Shown: piece by piece, positions 26,872 to 34,012 of the stretch | How the letters are laid out: each line of letters begins with the position of its first letter | Position numbering within the stretch: position 1 is the first letter of the stretch | NCBI GenBank assembly: GCA_021731165.1 | Contig: JAKFXY010000093.1 | Location: 1 to 47,210 of the forward strand | Direction: 5' to 3' | Length of the DNA: 47,210 nt | Source: Acidobacteriota bacterium | GTDB lineage: Bacteria > Acidobacteriota > Vicinamibacteria > Vicinamibacterales > UBA2999 | Notes under the pieces: generated by a model | What the model saw: the letters and a program-made list of their open reading frames with translations, nothing else | Database searches by the model: none | Told to the model about the DNA's origin: nothing | Made by a program: the position numbers and the translations under genes

Positions 26872-26908
26872 CCCACCTGACGAACACTTCAGGAAGACCA
26901 CAGGTGGG
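26872..26908. promoter_or_regulatory. Candidate operator: 8-bp inverted repeat CCCACCTG...CAGGTGGG
   Basis: The arms at 26872-26879 and 26901-26908 are perfect complements separated by 21 bases, so the two half-sites are 29 bases apart, close to three helical turns. The repeat lies just upstream of the TATACT at 26925-26930. Position between divergent metal-related genes suggests a regulator binding site, possibly for the CusR-like protein; the match to any known box was not found. Confidence 0.4.
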
Positions 26909-26924
26909 ATTGGCGGCGGTTCGG

Positions 26925-26930
26925 TATACT
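26925..26930 (+). promoter_or_regulatory. -10 element close to a start codon (possible leaderless transcript)
   Basis: TATACT ends nine bases before the ATG at 26940, and there is no Shine-Dalgarno sequence in between. A transcript starting at or within a few bases of the ATG would be leaderless. No good -35 is visible, which is usual for activator-dependent promoters. Confidence 0.35.
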
Positions 26931-26939
26931 GAATCCACG

Positions 26940-27305
26940 ATGCGCCGTCGCCTTCTGGCGTTCACGCTTGTCGTAGTGGTGCTCACGGTGCCCCTGGCGG
27001 CGGCCGTGTGCGAGGCCGCGTGCGCCATGGCGACGTCGTCCGATCAGGCGTCAGGATCCCATCACGCCTGCCACGAGGTTCTCCCCGTGTCGGGGTCGCT
27101 CGCGAGCGGCATCCCGCACGCGTGCGGGCACGACGATGCCCTTGCACGGATGTGGGAGCCCACGTTCAAGACGCTCATCGCTCCCGCGGTGGTGCCTGTC
27201 GCGGCGTCTGTCGCGCCCGCCGTCGCCGTCGCTCCCGCCGTGTTCTCGACCGTTCAGCACTCTCCGCCGGGCTCCTTCCGCCTTTCATCGCCACTGCGCG
27301 TCTAG
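26940..27305 (+). CDS. Small secreted Cys/His-rich protein, right member of a divergent pair
   Basis: 121 residues. Signal peptide about 1-22 (LLAFTLVVVVLTVPLAAA), then C24-x3-C28-x-M30, H41-H42-x-C44-H45 and H60-x-C62-x-H64, an Ala/Val/Pro-rich stretch and the tail PPGSFRLSSPLRV. Same length, same C-x3-C--M opening and similar tail as the divergent protein at 26378-26743, so I regard them as distant homologues. The many Cys/His/Met side chains suggest binding of copper or another soft metal in the periplasm. The next gene starts 45 bp downstream, consistent with one operon. Confidence 0.6.
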   Translation: MRRRLLAFTLVVVVLTVPLAAAVCEAACAMATSSDQASGSHHACHEVLPVSGSLASGIPHACGHDDALARMWEPTFKTLIAPAVVPVAASVAPAVAVAPAVFSTVQHSPPGSFRLSSPLRV

Positions 27306-27350
27306 TCGGCCCCCTCTCGCTTTCTTGTCGGTGACTTGGAGGGAGGGTCT

Positions 27351-28718
27351 ATGTCTTTACACGTGTATCCGCGTCCTATAACGGCCGCAGTTGTCGCGCT
27401 CGCCGTGCTCACCGGTGTGGGTCCGGCGGCGGCGCAAAATCCACCTGGTTCTCCGTCGTCAACCTCGCAAGCGCCCCCTCAGTCTCCAGCGGGCGGTGAA
27501 CATGCCGGCCACGCGATGCCGAGTCAGAAGCCCGACGAGCACGCGGCTCACGACATGCCATCGACCAGCCGGGTGGGGTCCGGGACGTCGTGGTTGCCGG
27601 ACAACTCACCCATGTATGCCATCCATCGCCAGTCTGCTGGATGGACCTTGATGGGCCACGGCAGCGTCTTCCTTCAGTACCTGCACGAGGCGGGCGCACG
27701 CGGGAGCGAGCAGGCTGGAAGCATCAACTGGCTCATGGGGATGGCCGAGCACGGAGCCGGCGCCGGGCGATTCACGCTGCGCGGCATGATCAGCGCCGAG
27801 CCATGGACGATCGGAGGCTGCGGCTATCCCGATCTCCTGGCGACTGGCGAGCTCTGCAAGGGAGAGCCGATTCACGATCGGCAGCATCCGCACGATGCGT
27901 TCATGGAGATCGCGGCGGAGTATGACCGTCCGCTGGCCGGCGCGACGCGTCTGCAATTCTACGGAGGTCCTGCCGGCGAGCCGGCCCTTGGCCCGGTGGC
28001 GTTCATGCACCGGCCGTCGGCGATGGCGAACCCTCTGGCGCCGGTCACGCACCATTGGTTCGACTCGACACACATCACCTATGGCGTCGCGACTGCAGGG
28101 ATCTACGGCAGCCGCTGGAAGGTCGAGGGGTCTGTCTTCAACGGCCGCGAACCCGATGAAGAGCGTACGGACTTCGACTTCGGGGCCATGGACTCGTTGT
28201 CCGGGCGTGTGTGGTTCCTGCCGGCGAGAGAGTGGGCCGTGCAGGTGTCGGCGGGGCACCTGAACGAGGCGGAGGCGGGACACGCCGGAGAGTCGCCAAC
28301 GGACGTCGGTCGCGTGACCGCATCAGTCTCATACCAGCGTCAAATCGGGGTTGGTTCCATGTGGGCAAATACGATAGGGTGGGGGAGAAACTCGGAGGCT
28401 GGAGCCGATGCGACCCACGCGTGGCTCATTGAGTCGAGCCTCGCGGTCAAGGATCGAGACGTGTGGTACGGTCGGTTTGAGACGTCGGGGAAGTCTTCCC
28501 ACGATCTCGTTGCGCCTGGAGATGGTCTCTTCACCGTCACCAAGCTGCAGGGCGGTTACACACGCTACGCAAGGGGATGGAAGGGGCTGAAGCCGGGCGT
28601 CGGCGTGACGGTATCAGCCGGCATCGTGCCTGACGAACTGCGTCCAGAGTACGGAGGCCGCCTCAATGCCGGCTTTGGAGCCTACTTCACGCTTCGCCCG
28701 GCCATGCTCGGAATGTGA
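27351..28718 (+). CDS. Predicted outer-membrane beta-barrel protein with His/Met-rich N-terminus
   Basis: 455 residues. After a signal peptide (to about residue 28) comes a Pro/Ser/Gln-rich stretch with repeated His/Met motifs (EHAGHAM, EHAAHDM). The rest alternates aromatic and polar residues as in a beta-barrel (GHGSVFLQYLHEAGAR, RFTLRGMIS, FTVTKLQGGYTRYARGW) and ends in a barrel-like terminal strand. Conserved-looking boxes include DRQHPHDAFMEIAAEYDRP and THITYGVATAGIYG. HAGHxM-type motifs are typical of copper-handling proteins such as CopB/PcoB, but the barrel sequence is not CopB; I cannot name the family. ATG at 27351 follows GGAGGGAGGG. A cytochrome c gene starts 3 bp after its stop. 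Confidence 0.65.
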   Translation: MSLHVYPRPITAAVVALAVLTGVGPAAAQNPPGSPSSTSQAPPQSPAGGEHAGHAMPSQKPDEHAAHDMPSTSRVGSGTSWLPDNSPMYAIHRQSAGWTLMGHGSVFLQYLHEAGARGSEQAGSINWLMGMAEHGAGAGRFTLRGMISAEPWTIGGCGYPDLLATGELCKGEPIHDRQHPHDAFMEIAAEYDRPLAGATRLQFYGGPAGEPALGPVAFMHRPSAMANPLAPVTHHWFDSTHITYGVATAGIYGSRWKVEGSVFNGREPDEERTDFDFGAMDSLSGRVWFLPAREWAVQVSAGHLNEAEAGHAGESPTDVGRVTASVSYQRQIGVGSMWANTIGWGRNSEAGADATHAWLIESSLAVKDRDVWYGRFETSGKSSHDLVAPGDGLFTVTKLQGGYTRYARGWKGLKPGVGVTVSAGIVPDELRPEYGGRLNAGFGAYFTLRPAMLGM

Positions 28719-28721
28719 TCC

Positions 28722-29300
28722 ATGAGATCCGTAGGCCTCACCGTCCTGGCCGTGCTCGCACTGTTGGCGATCGGAGGTATGACCTACGTGGTACGTACCG
28801 GTCTGAGTGCGCGGGAGACGCCCGGAATTCTGGAGGCCCGCCTCGCTCGCGCGGTGAGGGCCTTCGCGATTCCGCGGGCAGCCAGGCGGATGGCGAACCC
28901 GGTGCTGCTCAGCGACGACGTGCTCGCGGAAGGGATGGCGCACTTTGCCGACCACTGCGCGTCGTGCCATGCCAACGACGGTGGAGGCGATACGGACATG
29001 GGGCGGGGGCTGTTCCCCAAGGCACCAGACATGCGGTTGCCATCGACCCAGCGCCTGACGGACGGAGAGTTGTTCTACATCATTCAGAATGGCGTTCGTT
29101 TCACGGGGATGCCCGGATGGTCCACCGGGACTGACGCGGGGGACACGTCAACGTGGCACCTGGTGCACTTCATCCGGCATCTCCCGATGCTCTTGCCGGA
29201 GGAGGTGGCGCGGATGGAATCCATGAATCCGCGTTCGCTCGAGGACATCAGGCGGGAGATCGAGGAGGAGCGTTTTCTGCAGACAGGAGCAATCCAATGA
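28722..29300 (+). CDS. Membrane-anchored mono-heme cytochrome c
   Basis: 192 residues with an N-terminal membrane anchor (about 5-25) and one class I cytochrome c domain: CASCH heme site in DHCASCHANDGGG, and a later Met ligand candidate in RFTGMPGWS, followed by the C-terminal helix HLVHFIRHLP. It would transfer electrons in the periplasm. The preceding stop is 3 bp away and the next start overlaps by 4 bp (ATGA), so it belongs to the same operon as the barrel and the DUF5666-like protein. Its partner is unknown; an accessory role in copper oxidation is only a guess. Confidence 0.85.
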   Translation: MRSVGLTVLAVLALLAIGGMTYVVRTGLSARETPGILEARLARAVRAFAIPRAARRMANPVLLSDDVLAEGMAHFADHCASCHANDGGGDTDMGRGLFPKAPDMRLPSTQRLTDGELFYIIQNGVRFTGMPGWSTGTDAGDTSTWHLVHFIRHLPMLLPEEVARMESMNPRSLEDIRREIEEERFLQTGAIQ

Positions 29301-29626
29301 AGAAGTTGATGATCGCTGCCGTTATCGTCGCCGTCGCACTCATCGTCCCCGTGGTGGCACGCGCTCACGAAGGACACACAGCCAAGGCCATGGGCACGAT
29401 TACGAGCGTCGAAGGGACCAACATCATGGTCAAGACGACGGACGGGAAGACGGTTATGGTGATGATGGACGCCAAGACCAAAATCACGCAGGGGAAGTCG
29501 AAGGTTCAGGCCGGCGATTTGAAGATCGGGGACCGGGTGGTTGCAGAGGGTCACGACGACAAGGGGATGATCATGGCGACGAGCGTCAAGCTTGGTGCCG
29601 CCCCGGCCGCGGCGGCGAAGAAGTAG
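29297..29626 (+). CDS. DUF5666-like small periplasmic protein
   Basis: 109 residues: signal peptide (about 1-24, ending ARA), then HEGHTAKAMGTITSVEG and a compact OB-fold-like domain (IMVKTTDGKTVMVMMDAKTKI...DLKIGDRVVAEGHDDKGMIMATSVKL), with an Ala/Lys tail. This is the pattern of DUF5666-type domains, often found beside copper resistance genes. The mature N-terminus (HEGH) and eight Met residues could bind metal. ATG overlaps the cytochrome c stop. A palindromic repeat follows the gene. Confidence 0.75.
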   Translation: MKKLMIAAVIVAVALIVPVVARAHEGHTAKAMGTITSVEGTNIMVKTTDGKTVMVMMDAKTKITQGKSKVQAGDLKIGDRVVAEGHDDKGMIMATSVKLGAAPAAAAKK

Positions 29627-29642
29627 CCACGCCGGTGAAAAA

Positions 29643-29706
29643 GTAGCGGCGGACCTTCAGGTCCGCCGAAAGAACGACCGTAGCGGCGGACCTTCAGGTC
29701 CGCCGA
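29643..29706. repeat. Two copies of a 27-bp palindromic intergenic repeat
   Basis: Identical 27-base units occupy 29643-29669 and 29680-29706, 10 bases apart. Each contains the near-perfect palindrome GGCGGACCTTCAGGTCCGCC, able to form an 8-bp stem with a 4-base loop. The pair lies between the DUF5666-like gene and an MBL-fold gene, at the boundary of two operons. It looks like a REP-type element; it could also act as a terminator-like hairpin. Confidence 0.8.
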
Positions 29707-29726
29707 GCAAACCAGAAAGAGAAGTC

Positions 29727-31184
29727 ATGAGCAGAACGTGGATGATCGCAATCGCTCTGGTGGGCCTGGTGGCGCAGTCCGCGGCCGCGCAGGACGCCAA
29801 GACCGTTCTCGCCAACGCCTCGCGGGCGCTGGGCGCGGACAGCCTGACCTCCATCACGTATTACGGTTCGGGTGCCAACTTCAACCTCGGGCAGTCGAAC
29901 AACAGCAACGGGGCGTGGCCCAGGGTGAACCTCAGCGACTTCCGGCGCTCGATTGATTTCAGGGCGCCGGCCTCGCGCGCGACGGGGGTGACCTTCACCA
30001 TTCCCATTCAGGGCGGTCCAGCGGTGCAGGGGCTGTTCCAGCAAAACGTCACGCCAGCCAACACGGCGTGGGCACAGCACTTGGAGATCTGGACCACCCC
30101 GTGGGGCTTCGTCAAGGGCGCCGCGGTGAACAACGCGACGAGCCGTGTCCAGACGGTGGGCGGCACGCGCTACAACGTGGTGACGTGGGTGACACCGCAG
30201 AAGGCGCCGTCGGGCGTGGCGTACCGCGTGGTCGGCTACATCAACGCGCAAACCAACTTGGTGGACCGTGTCGATACCTGGGTTGAGAACCCGATCTTCG
30301 GCGATCTACAAGTGGAGACCTATTACACGCAGTATCGCGAGGCGGAGAAGGGCCTCATGTTCCCGAGCACCATCGTGCAGCGCCGTGCCGGCTGGCCGAC
30401 GTTCGAGGCGCAACTCCTCAGCGCCGTAGCGAACCCCGCCAACATCCAGGAGCTGCTCACGCCTCCACCGGCGCCGGCAGGTGGTCCCGGCGGCGCGGCC
30501 GCAGCCCCGCAGGCGCCGCCCGCGCTAACCTCGGAGAAGCTGGCTGAAGGCGTCTACCGGATCGGCGGCGGCTACAACGCGCTGGCGGTGGAGTTTGCCG
30601 ACCACATCTTCCTCTGGGAGGGCGGCGCGCAGAACGAAGCGCGGGCGCAGGCGGTGTTCGCCGAAGCCAAGCGGCTGATCCCGAACAAGCCAATCAAGTA
30701 CGCGGCAATCTCGCACCATCACTTCGATCACACGAGCGGCTTGCCGGCCACGGTGGCTGAAGGCGCCGTCATCGTCATGCACCAAGTCAACAAGGCGTTC
30801 TTCGAACGGGCACTCGGCGCGCCGCGCACGCTGGCGCCGGACGCGATATCGAGGTCGGGTAAGAAGGCCATCATCGAGGGCATTGGCGACAAGCGGGTGT
30901 TCCAGGATGCGACGCGCACGGTCGAGCTGCATCTGCTCAAGGGATTGCCGCACGCGGACGGGATGCTCGTCGCCTATCTGCCGAAGGAAAAAGTCCTTGC
31001 CTACGCGGATACCTACAACGCGCCGGTGGCGGGGCGAACGGCGCCGCCCATCGTCGCCGTGGAGGTGATGGTGGCGAATCTCGAGCGGCTCGGACTCGAC
31101 TACGAGCGCCTCGTGTCGGTGCACGCGCCAAATCCTGATCGCCCGATCACGAAGGCCGAGATGCTCGCGTCGCTCGGCCGGTGA
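29727..31184 (+). CDS. Secreted MBL-fold metallo-hydrolase
   Basis: 485 residues. Signal peptide about 1-20 (ending SAAAQ). Residues up to about 255 form an unidentified beta-rich N-terminal domain (ANASRALGADSLTSITYYGSG...), then a Pro/Gly/Ala linker and a C-terminal metallo-beta-lactamase-fold domain. The metal motif H330-x-H332-x-D334-H335 is intact (HHHFDHTSGLPA); later ligands fit GLPHADGMLVAYLP (LPHADG) and YADTYNA. The ATG at 29727 follows AAAGAGAAG. This two-domain type is frequent in acidobacteria-like genomes; substrate unknown. Adjacent genes give no clear pathway. Confidence 0.82.
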   Translation: MSRTWMIAIALVGLVAQSAAAQDAKTVLANASRALGADSLTSITYYGSGANFNLGQSNNSNGAWPRVNLSDFRRSIDFRAPASRATGVTFTIPIQGGPAVQGLFQQNVTPANTAWAQHLEIWTTPWGFVKGAAVNNATSRVQTVGGTRYNVVTWVTPQKAPSGVAYRVVGYINAQTNLVDRVDTWVENPIFGDLQVETYYTQYREAEKGLMFPSTIVQRRAGWPTFEAQLLSAVANPANIQELLTPPPAPAGGPGGAAAAPQAPPALTSEKLAEGVYRIGGGYNALAVEFADHIFLWEGGAQNEARAQAVFAEAKRLIPNKPIKYAAISHHHFDHTSGLPATVAEGAVIVMHQVNKAFFERALGAPRTLAPDAISRSGKKAIIEGIGDKRVFQDATRTVELHLLKGLPHADGMLVAYLPKEKVLAYADTYNAPVAGRTAPPIVAVEVMVANLERLGLDYERLVSVHAPNPDRPITKAEMLASLGR

Positions 31185-31231
31185 GAGGACGAGCCTGAGA
31201 GCCACGCACCCGTGACGCGGGCGGCGGCCGT

Positions 31232-32512
31232 ATGAGGTGGAGTCTCCCCACGCGCGTCGCCTTCCGGTTCTCGGTCGTGTACTTCGGGCTGTACGGGTTT
31301 GCCACGCAGGTTGCCGGCGGGGTGCTCCTGCTGCCGGGCTTCGCCGTTCCGGCTCTGGGCACCGAGTGGCCAATGCGCGAGATCACCACGTGGTGCGCTC
31401 GACATCTCTTCGGCGTGGACTCGCCGCTGTTGTACCGGGGCAACAGCGGCGACACCCTCTTCTTCTGGGTGCAGACGTTCTGGCTGCTGGCGGTGGCCGT
31501 GCTCGCGACCGCGGTCTGGTCGTGGGCCGACCGGCAGCGCGACAGCTACCTTTCGCTGCACAAGTGGTTTCGCCTGAGTGTCCGCTTCGGCCTTGCGGCT
31601 CAGATGTTCTATTACGGGATGGCCAAGGTCATCCCGACGCAGTTTCCTTCGCCGGCGCTCGTCACACTGGTGGAACGGGTCGGAAACCTGTCGCTGACAG
31701 ACGTGCTCTGGATCTCGATCGGCGCCTCCACGCCGTACCAGATTTTTACCGGCTGCGCGGAGGTGCTCGGCGGGCTGTTGTTGCTCACGCCCCGCACGAC
31801 GACGCTCGGCGCCCTGGTCTGCCTGGCCTCCCTGATCCAGGTGTTCGTGCTCAACATGACGTACGACTTCGGCCTGAAGCAGATCTCCTTCCACCTCATG
31901 CTGATGTCGGTGATCCTTCTGGCGCCAGACTTGCGCCGCATGGCAAGTGTGTTCGTGCTGGATCGCGCGGTGGAGGCGTCGGGGCAGCCGCCGCTCTTCC
32001 ATACGGCCCGCGCCAACCGCCTCGCGCTTCTCGCGCAGGTGGTCTTCGGTCTCTATCTCGCGGCGATGTTTGCCGGCATCAGCGTGCGCCAGTGGAATAG
32101 CGAGGGCGGCGGGGCGCCGAAATCCCCGCTCTATGGGATCTGGGACGTCGAGGAGCTTTCGATTGACGGTGAGGTCCGCTCGCCGCTGATGAACGACTAC
32201 GACCGCCGCTGGCGGCGCGTCATCTTCGATGCTCCTCAGCGGATGGCGTTTCAGCGGACAGACGATTCGTTCTCCCGCTACGGCGTCTCCATCGACGTCG
32301 ATGGCCATACGCTGGCGTTGACGAAGGGCAGCAGCAGAGACTGGAAGGCCGGCTTCAGCTTTGAGCGACAGGATCAGAACCGTCTAATCCTTGACGGCAC
32401 CATGGACGGCTACCGAATCCACATGCGATTGCGGCGTGTTGAGCTCGACACCTTCCGGCTGCTCAATTCGCCTTTCAGGTGGATTCGTCCGTCTGATGCG
32501 CCGGGGACATGA
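31232..32512 (+). CDS. DoxX-like multi-pass membrane protein
   Basis: 426 residues. About seven to eight hydrophobic segments in the first 285 residues, with DoxX-like features (FGLAAQMFYYGMAKVIPTQFPSPAL, EVLGGLLLLTPRTTTLGALVCL), followed by a soluble C-terminal domain (residues 300-426: LYGIWDVEELSIDGEVR...) predicted to be beta-rich. DoxX-family proteins have been tied to quinone-linked thiosulfate oxidation or redox stress, but most are uncharacterised. It lies 47 bp after the MBL-fold gene and converges with the small secreted protein gene at 32528. Confidence 0.75.
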   Translation: MRWSLPTRVAFRFSVVYFGLYGFATQVAGGVLLLPGFAVPALGTEWPMREITTWCARHLFGVDSPLLYRGNSGDTLFFWVQTFWLLAVAVLATAVWSWADRQRDSYLSLHKWFRLSVRFGLAAQMFYYGMAKVIPTQFPSPALVTLVERVGNLSLTDVLWISIGASTPYQIFTGCAEVLGGLLLLTPRTTTLGALVCLASLIQVFVLNMTYDFGLKQISFHLMLMSVILLAPDLRRMASVFVLDRAVEASGQPPLFHTARANRLALLAQVVFGLYLAAMFAGISVRQWNSEGGGAPKSPLYGIWDVEELSIDGEVRSPLMNDYDRRWRRVIFDAPQRMAFQRTDDSFSRYGVSIDVDGHTLALTKGSSRDWKAGFSFERQDQNRLILDGTMDGYRIHMRLRRVELDTFRLLNSPFRWIRPSDAPGT

Positions 32513-32527
32513 AGTCGGCGTAGACGT

Positions 32528-33016
32528 CTAGCGTTTTTCGTAGACCGTCGTGGTGGTGACGTTGCCCCGTCTGGCGTCCGTGACCACGGTGTCCGTCCTC
32601 AGTGAGCGCCCGTCTGCCGACAGCACCACCCGAGCGGTGGCGGCAATCCGGCCATCAACCTTCACATCGACATCGAATGTCCGGTCATCCAGGCGGAGGT
32701 AGGCGTAGGTGATCACCTCGTCCGGTCCCTGGAGCGGGTAATCGGCGCCGTCGAATGCCCCGGTCCACTCCATGTGGGTGACACCACCCCGTACGTGCAC
32801 GAGGTCGTAGGTGATCCTCACGCGGTCCTGCCAGGGCTCAATGGTCAACGTCCCGCGTACGTACGGGGCTGGCCCGGGGTCGTATCTCGACATCGCCACG
32901 TTGAGCGTCCACGTGCCGAACCAGGCGGCCGGCGTCTGACCAGCGGCGGCGGACGGCCCGATCAGCCCCGTAATCAGCGCAAGGACAGAAATTCCCCGAG
33001 TCAACATCGCCCTCAT
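32528..33016 (-). CDS. Small secreted protein, paralogue of the one at 12910-13395
   Basis: 162 residues; signal peptide about 1-26 (ending AAAGQ). The mature part opens WFGTWTLNVAMSRY, contains FDGADYPLQGP and ends VLSADGRSLRTDTVV...TTVYEKR, paralleling the protein at 12910-13395. The likely start is ATG 33016 (MRAML), with ATG 33007 as alternative. Function unknown. It is transcribed divergently from the gene at 33122. Confidence 0.72.
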   Translation of the reverse strand: MRAMLTRGISVLALITGLIGPSAAAGQTPAAWFGTWTLNVAMSRYDPGPAPYVRGTLTIEPWQDRVRITYDLVHVRGGVTHMEWTGAFDGADYPLQGPDEVITYAYLRLDDRTFDVDVKVDGRIAATARVVLSADGRSLRTDTVVTDARRGNVTTTTVYEKR

Positions 33017-33054
33017 CTTGCGACATTTAGGGGGAAATTGGCCCGGCGTTTCTA

Positions 33055-33060
33055 TATAAT
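33055..33060 (+). promoter_or_regulatory. Consensus -10 box
   Basis: TATAAT within TCTATATAAT, a striking AT-rich island in GC-rich DNA, 61 bases before the ATG at 33122. The -35 at standard spacing (GGGAAA) is poor; TTGGCC at 33038 is too close. It most probably drives the rightward genes from 33122. Confidence 0.45.
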
Positions 33061-33121
33061 TCGCGCCGAATCCACCTAGAAACGGAAGCGATGCGTTGCC
33101 CGGTACGATCACGGAGGACAC

Positions 33122-34012
33122 ATGCGGACTGCGCTTCAGCTCGTCGTCGTCATGTTGCTGGCCACGCCGGCCTTTGCTCAGGTTGATATCTCGGGCGAGT
33201 GGTCACGTGAAAACCACGAAGACCAACCCCACCGCGCTCCTGGTGCCGAGCTTGGCGACTATACCGGCATGCCGATCAACGCCGCGGCACGCCGTAAGGC
33301 CGAGAGCTGGGACGCCTCGATCCTCTCTCAGCCCGAGCAGCAGGCCAAACCGCACCCAGGGCAGTACTCGATGCGCGGGCCGGCGCCGAACGTGCGGATT
33401 AGCAGGATCGTCGACCCTGTGGGCGGCCAGCTCGTCGCCTTTACGATCGCTGGGACGTTCGGTCGCTCCGACCGGACGATCTGGATGGACGGCCGGCCGC
33501 ATCCCTCGGAGTACGCCGAGCACACGTTTGGCGGCTTCTCCACCGGTGAGTGGCTTGGCAAGACGCTCAAGGTCACGACGACCCATCTCAAGACGGCGTT
33601 CATCAACCGTAACGGCGTGCCCAGCAGCTACAAGGCTGGGATGACCGAGTGGTACGTGCGTCATGGGAATCGGATGTCGCAGATGACATGGATCAGCGAC
33701 CCGATCTACCTGGAGGAACCGTTCGTTCGCAGCAACAATTACCAGATCAACGATGAACAGCACACCGGCACGGCGATTCCGTTCGAGACGGTTGACGAGC
33801 TTGGAGACAAGCCGCGGGGCTGGGTGCCGAGCTGGCCGATCGGGACGACGCACACCGAGTTCGCTGACCGATTCAAGATCCCGTTCGAGGCAACTCGCGG
33901 CGGCAAGGAGACGCTCTACCCGGAATACATGAAGAAGATCCAACAGTGGGTACGCGAAGAGGCCGAGAAGAGCGGGAAGTCCGAGAAGGCCGAGAAGAAG
34001 GAGTCGCGATGA
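33122..34012 (+). CDS. Secreted protein of unknown function
   Basis: 296 residues. Signal peptide about 1-19 (MLLATPAFAQ). The mature sequence starts VDISGEWSRENHED, and has YTGMPINAAARRKAESWD, GAPNVRISRIVDP-like and LKVTTTHLKTAFINRNGVPSS boxes; it ends in a Lys/Glu-rich helix (VREEAEKSGKSEKAEKKESR). Proteins with 'SGEW...NAAARxKAxxWD' are widespread in acidobacteria-like genomes, usually beside MBL-fold or heme-containing carboxypeptidase-regulatory-like genes as here. No function is established. Its stop overlaps the next start by 4 bp. Start supported by GGAGG six bases upstream. Confidence 0.75.
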   Translation: MRTALQLVVVMLLATPAFAQVDISGEWSRENHEDQPHRAPGAELGDYTGMPINAAARRKAESWDASILSQPEQQAKPHPGQYSMRGPAPNVRISRIVDPVGGQLVAFTIAGTFGRSDRTIWMDGRPHPSEYAEHTFGGFSTGEWLGKTLKVTTTHLKTAFINRNGVPSSYKAGMTEWYVRHGNRMSQMTWISDPIYLEEPFVRSNNYQINDEQHTGTAIPFETVDELGDKPRGWVPSWPIGTTHTEFADRFKIPFEATRGGKETLYPEYMKKIQQWVREEAEKSGKSEKAEKKESR

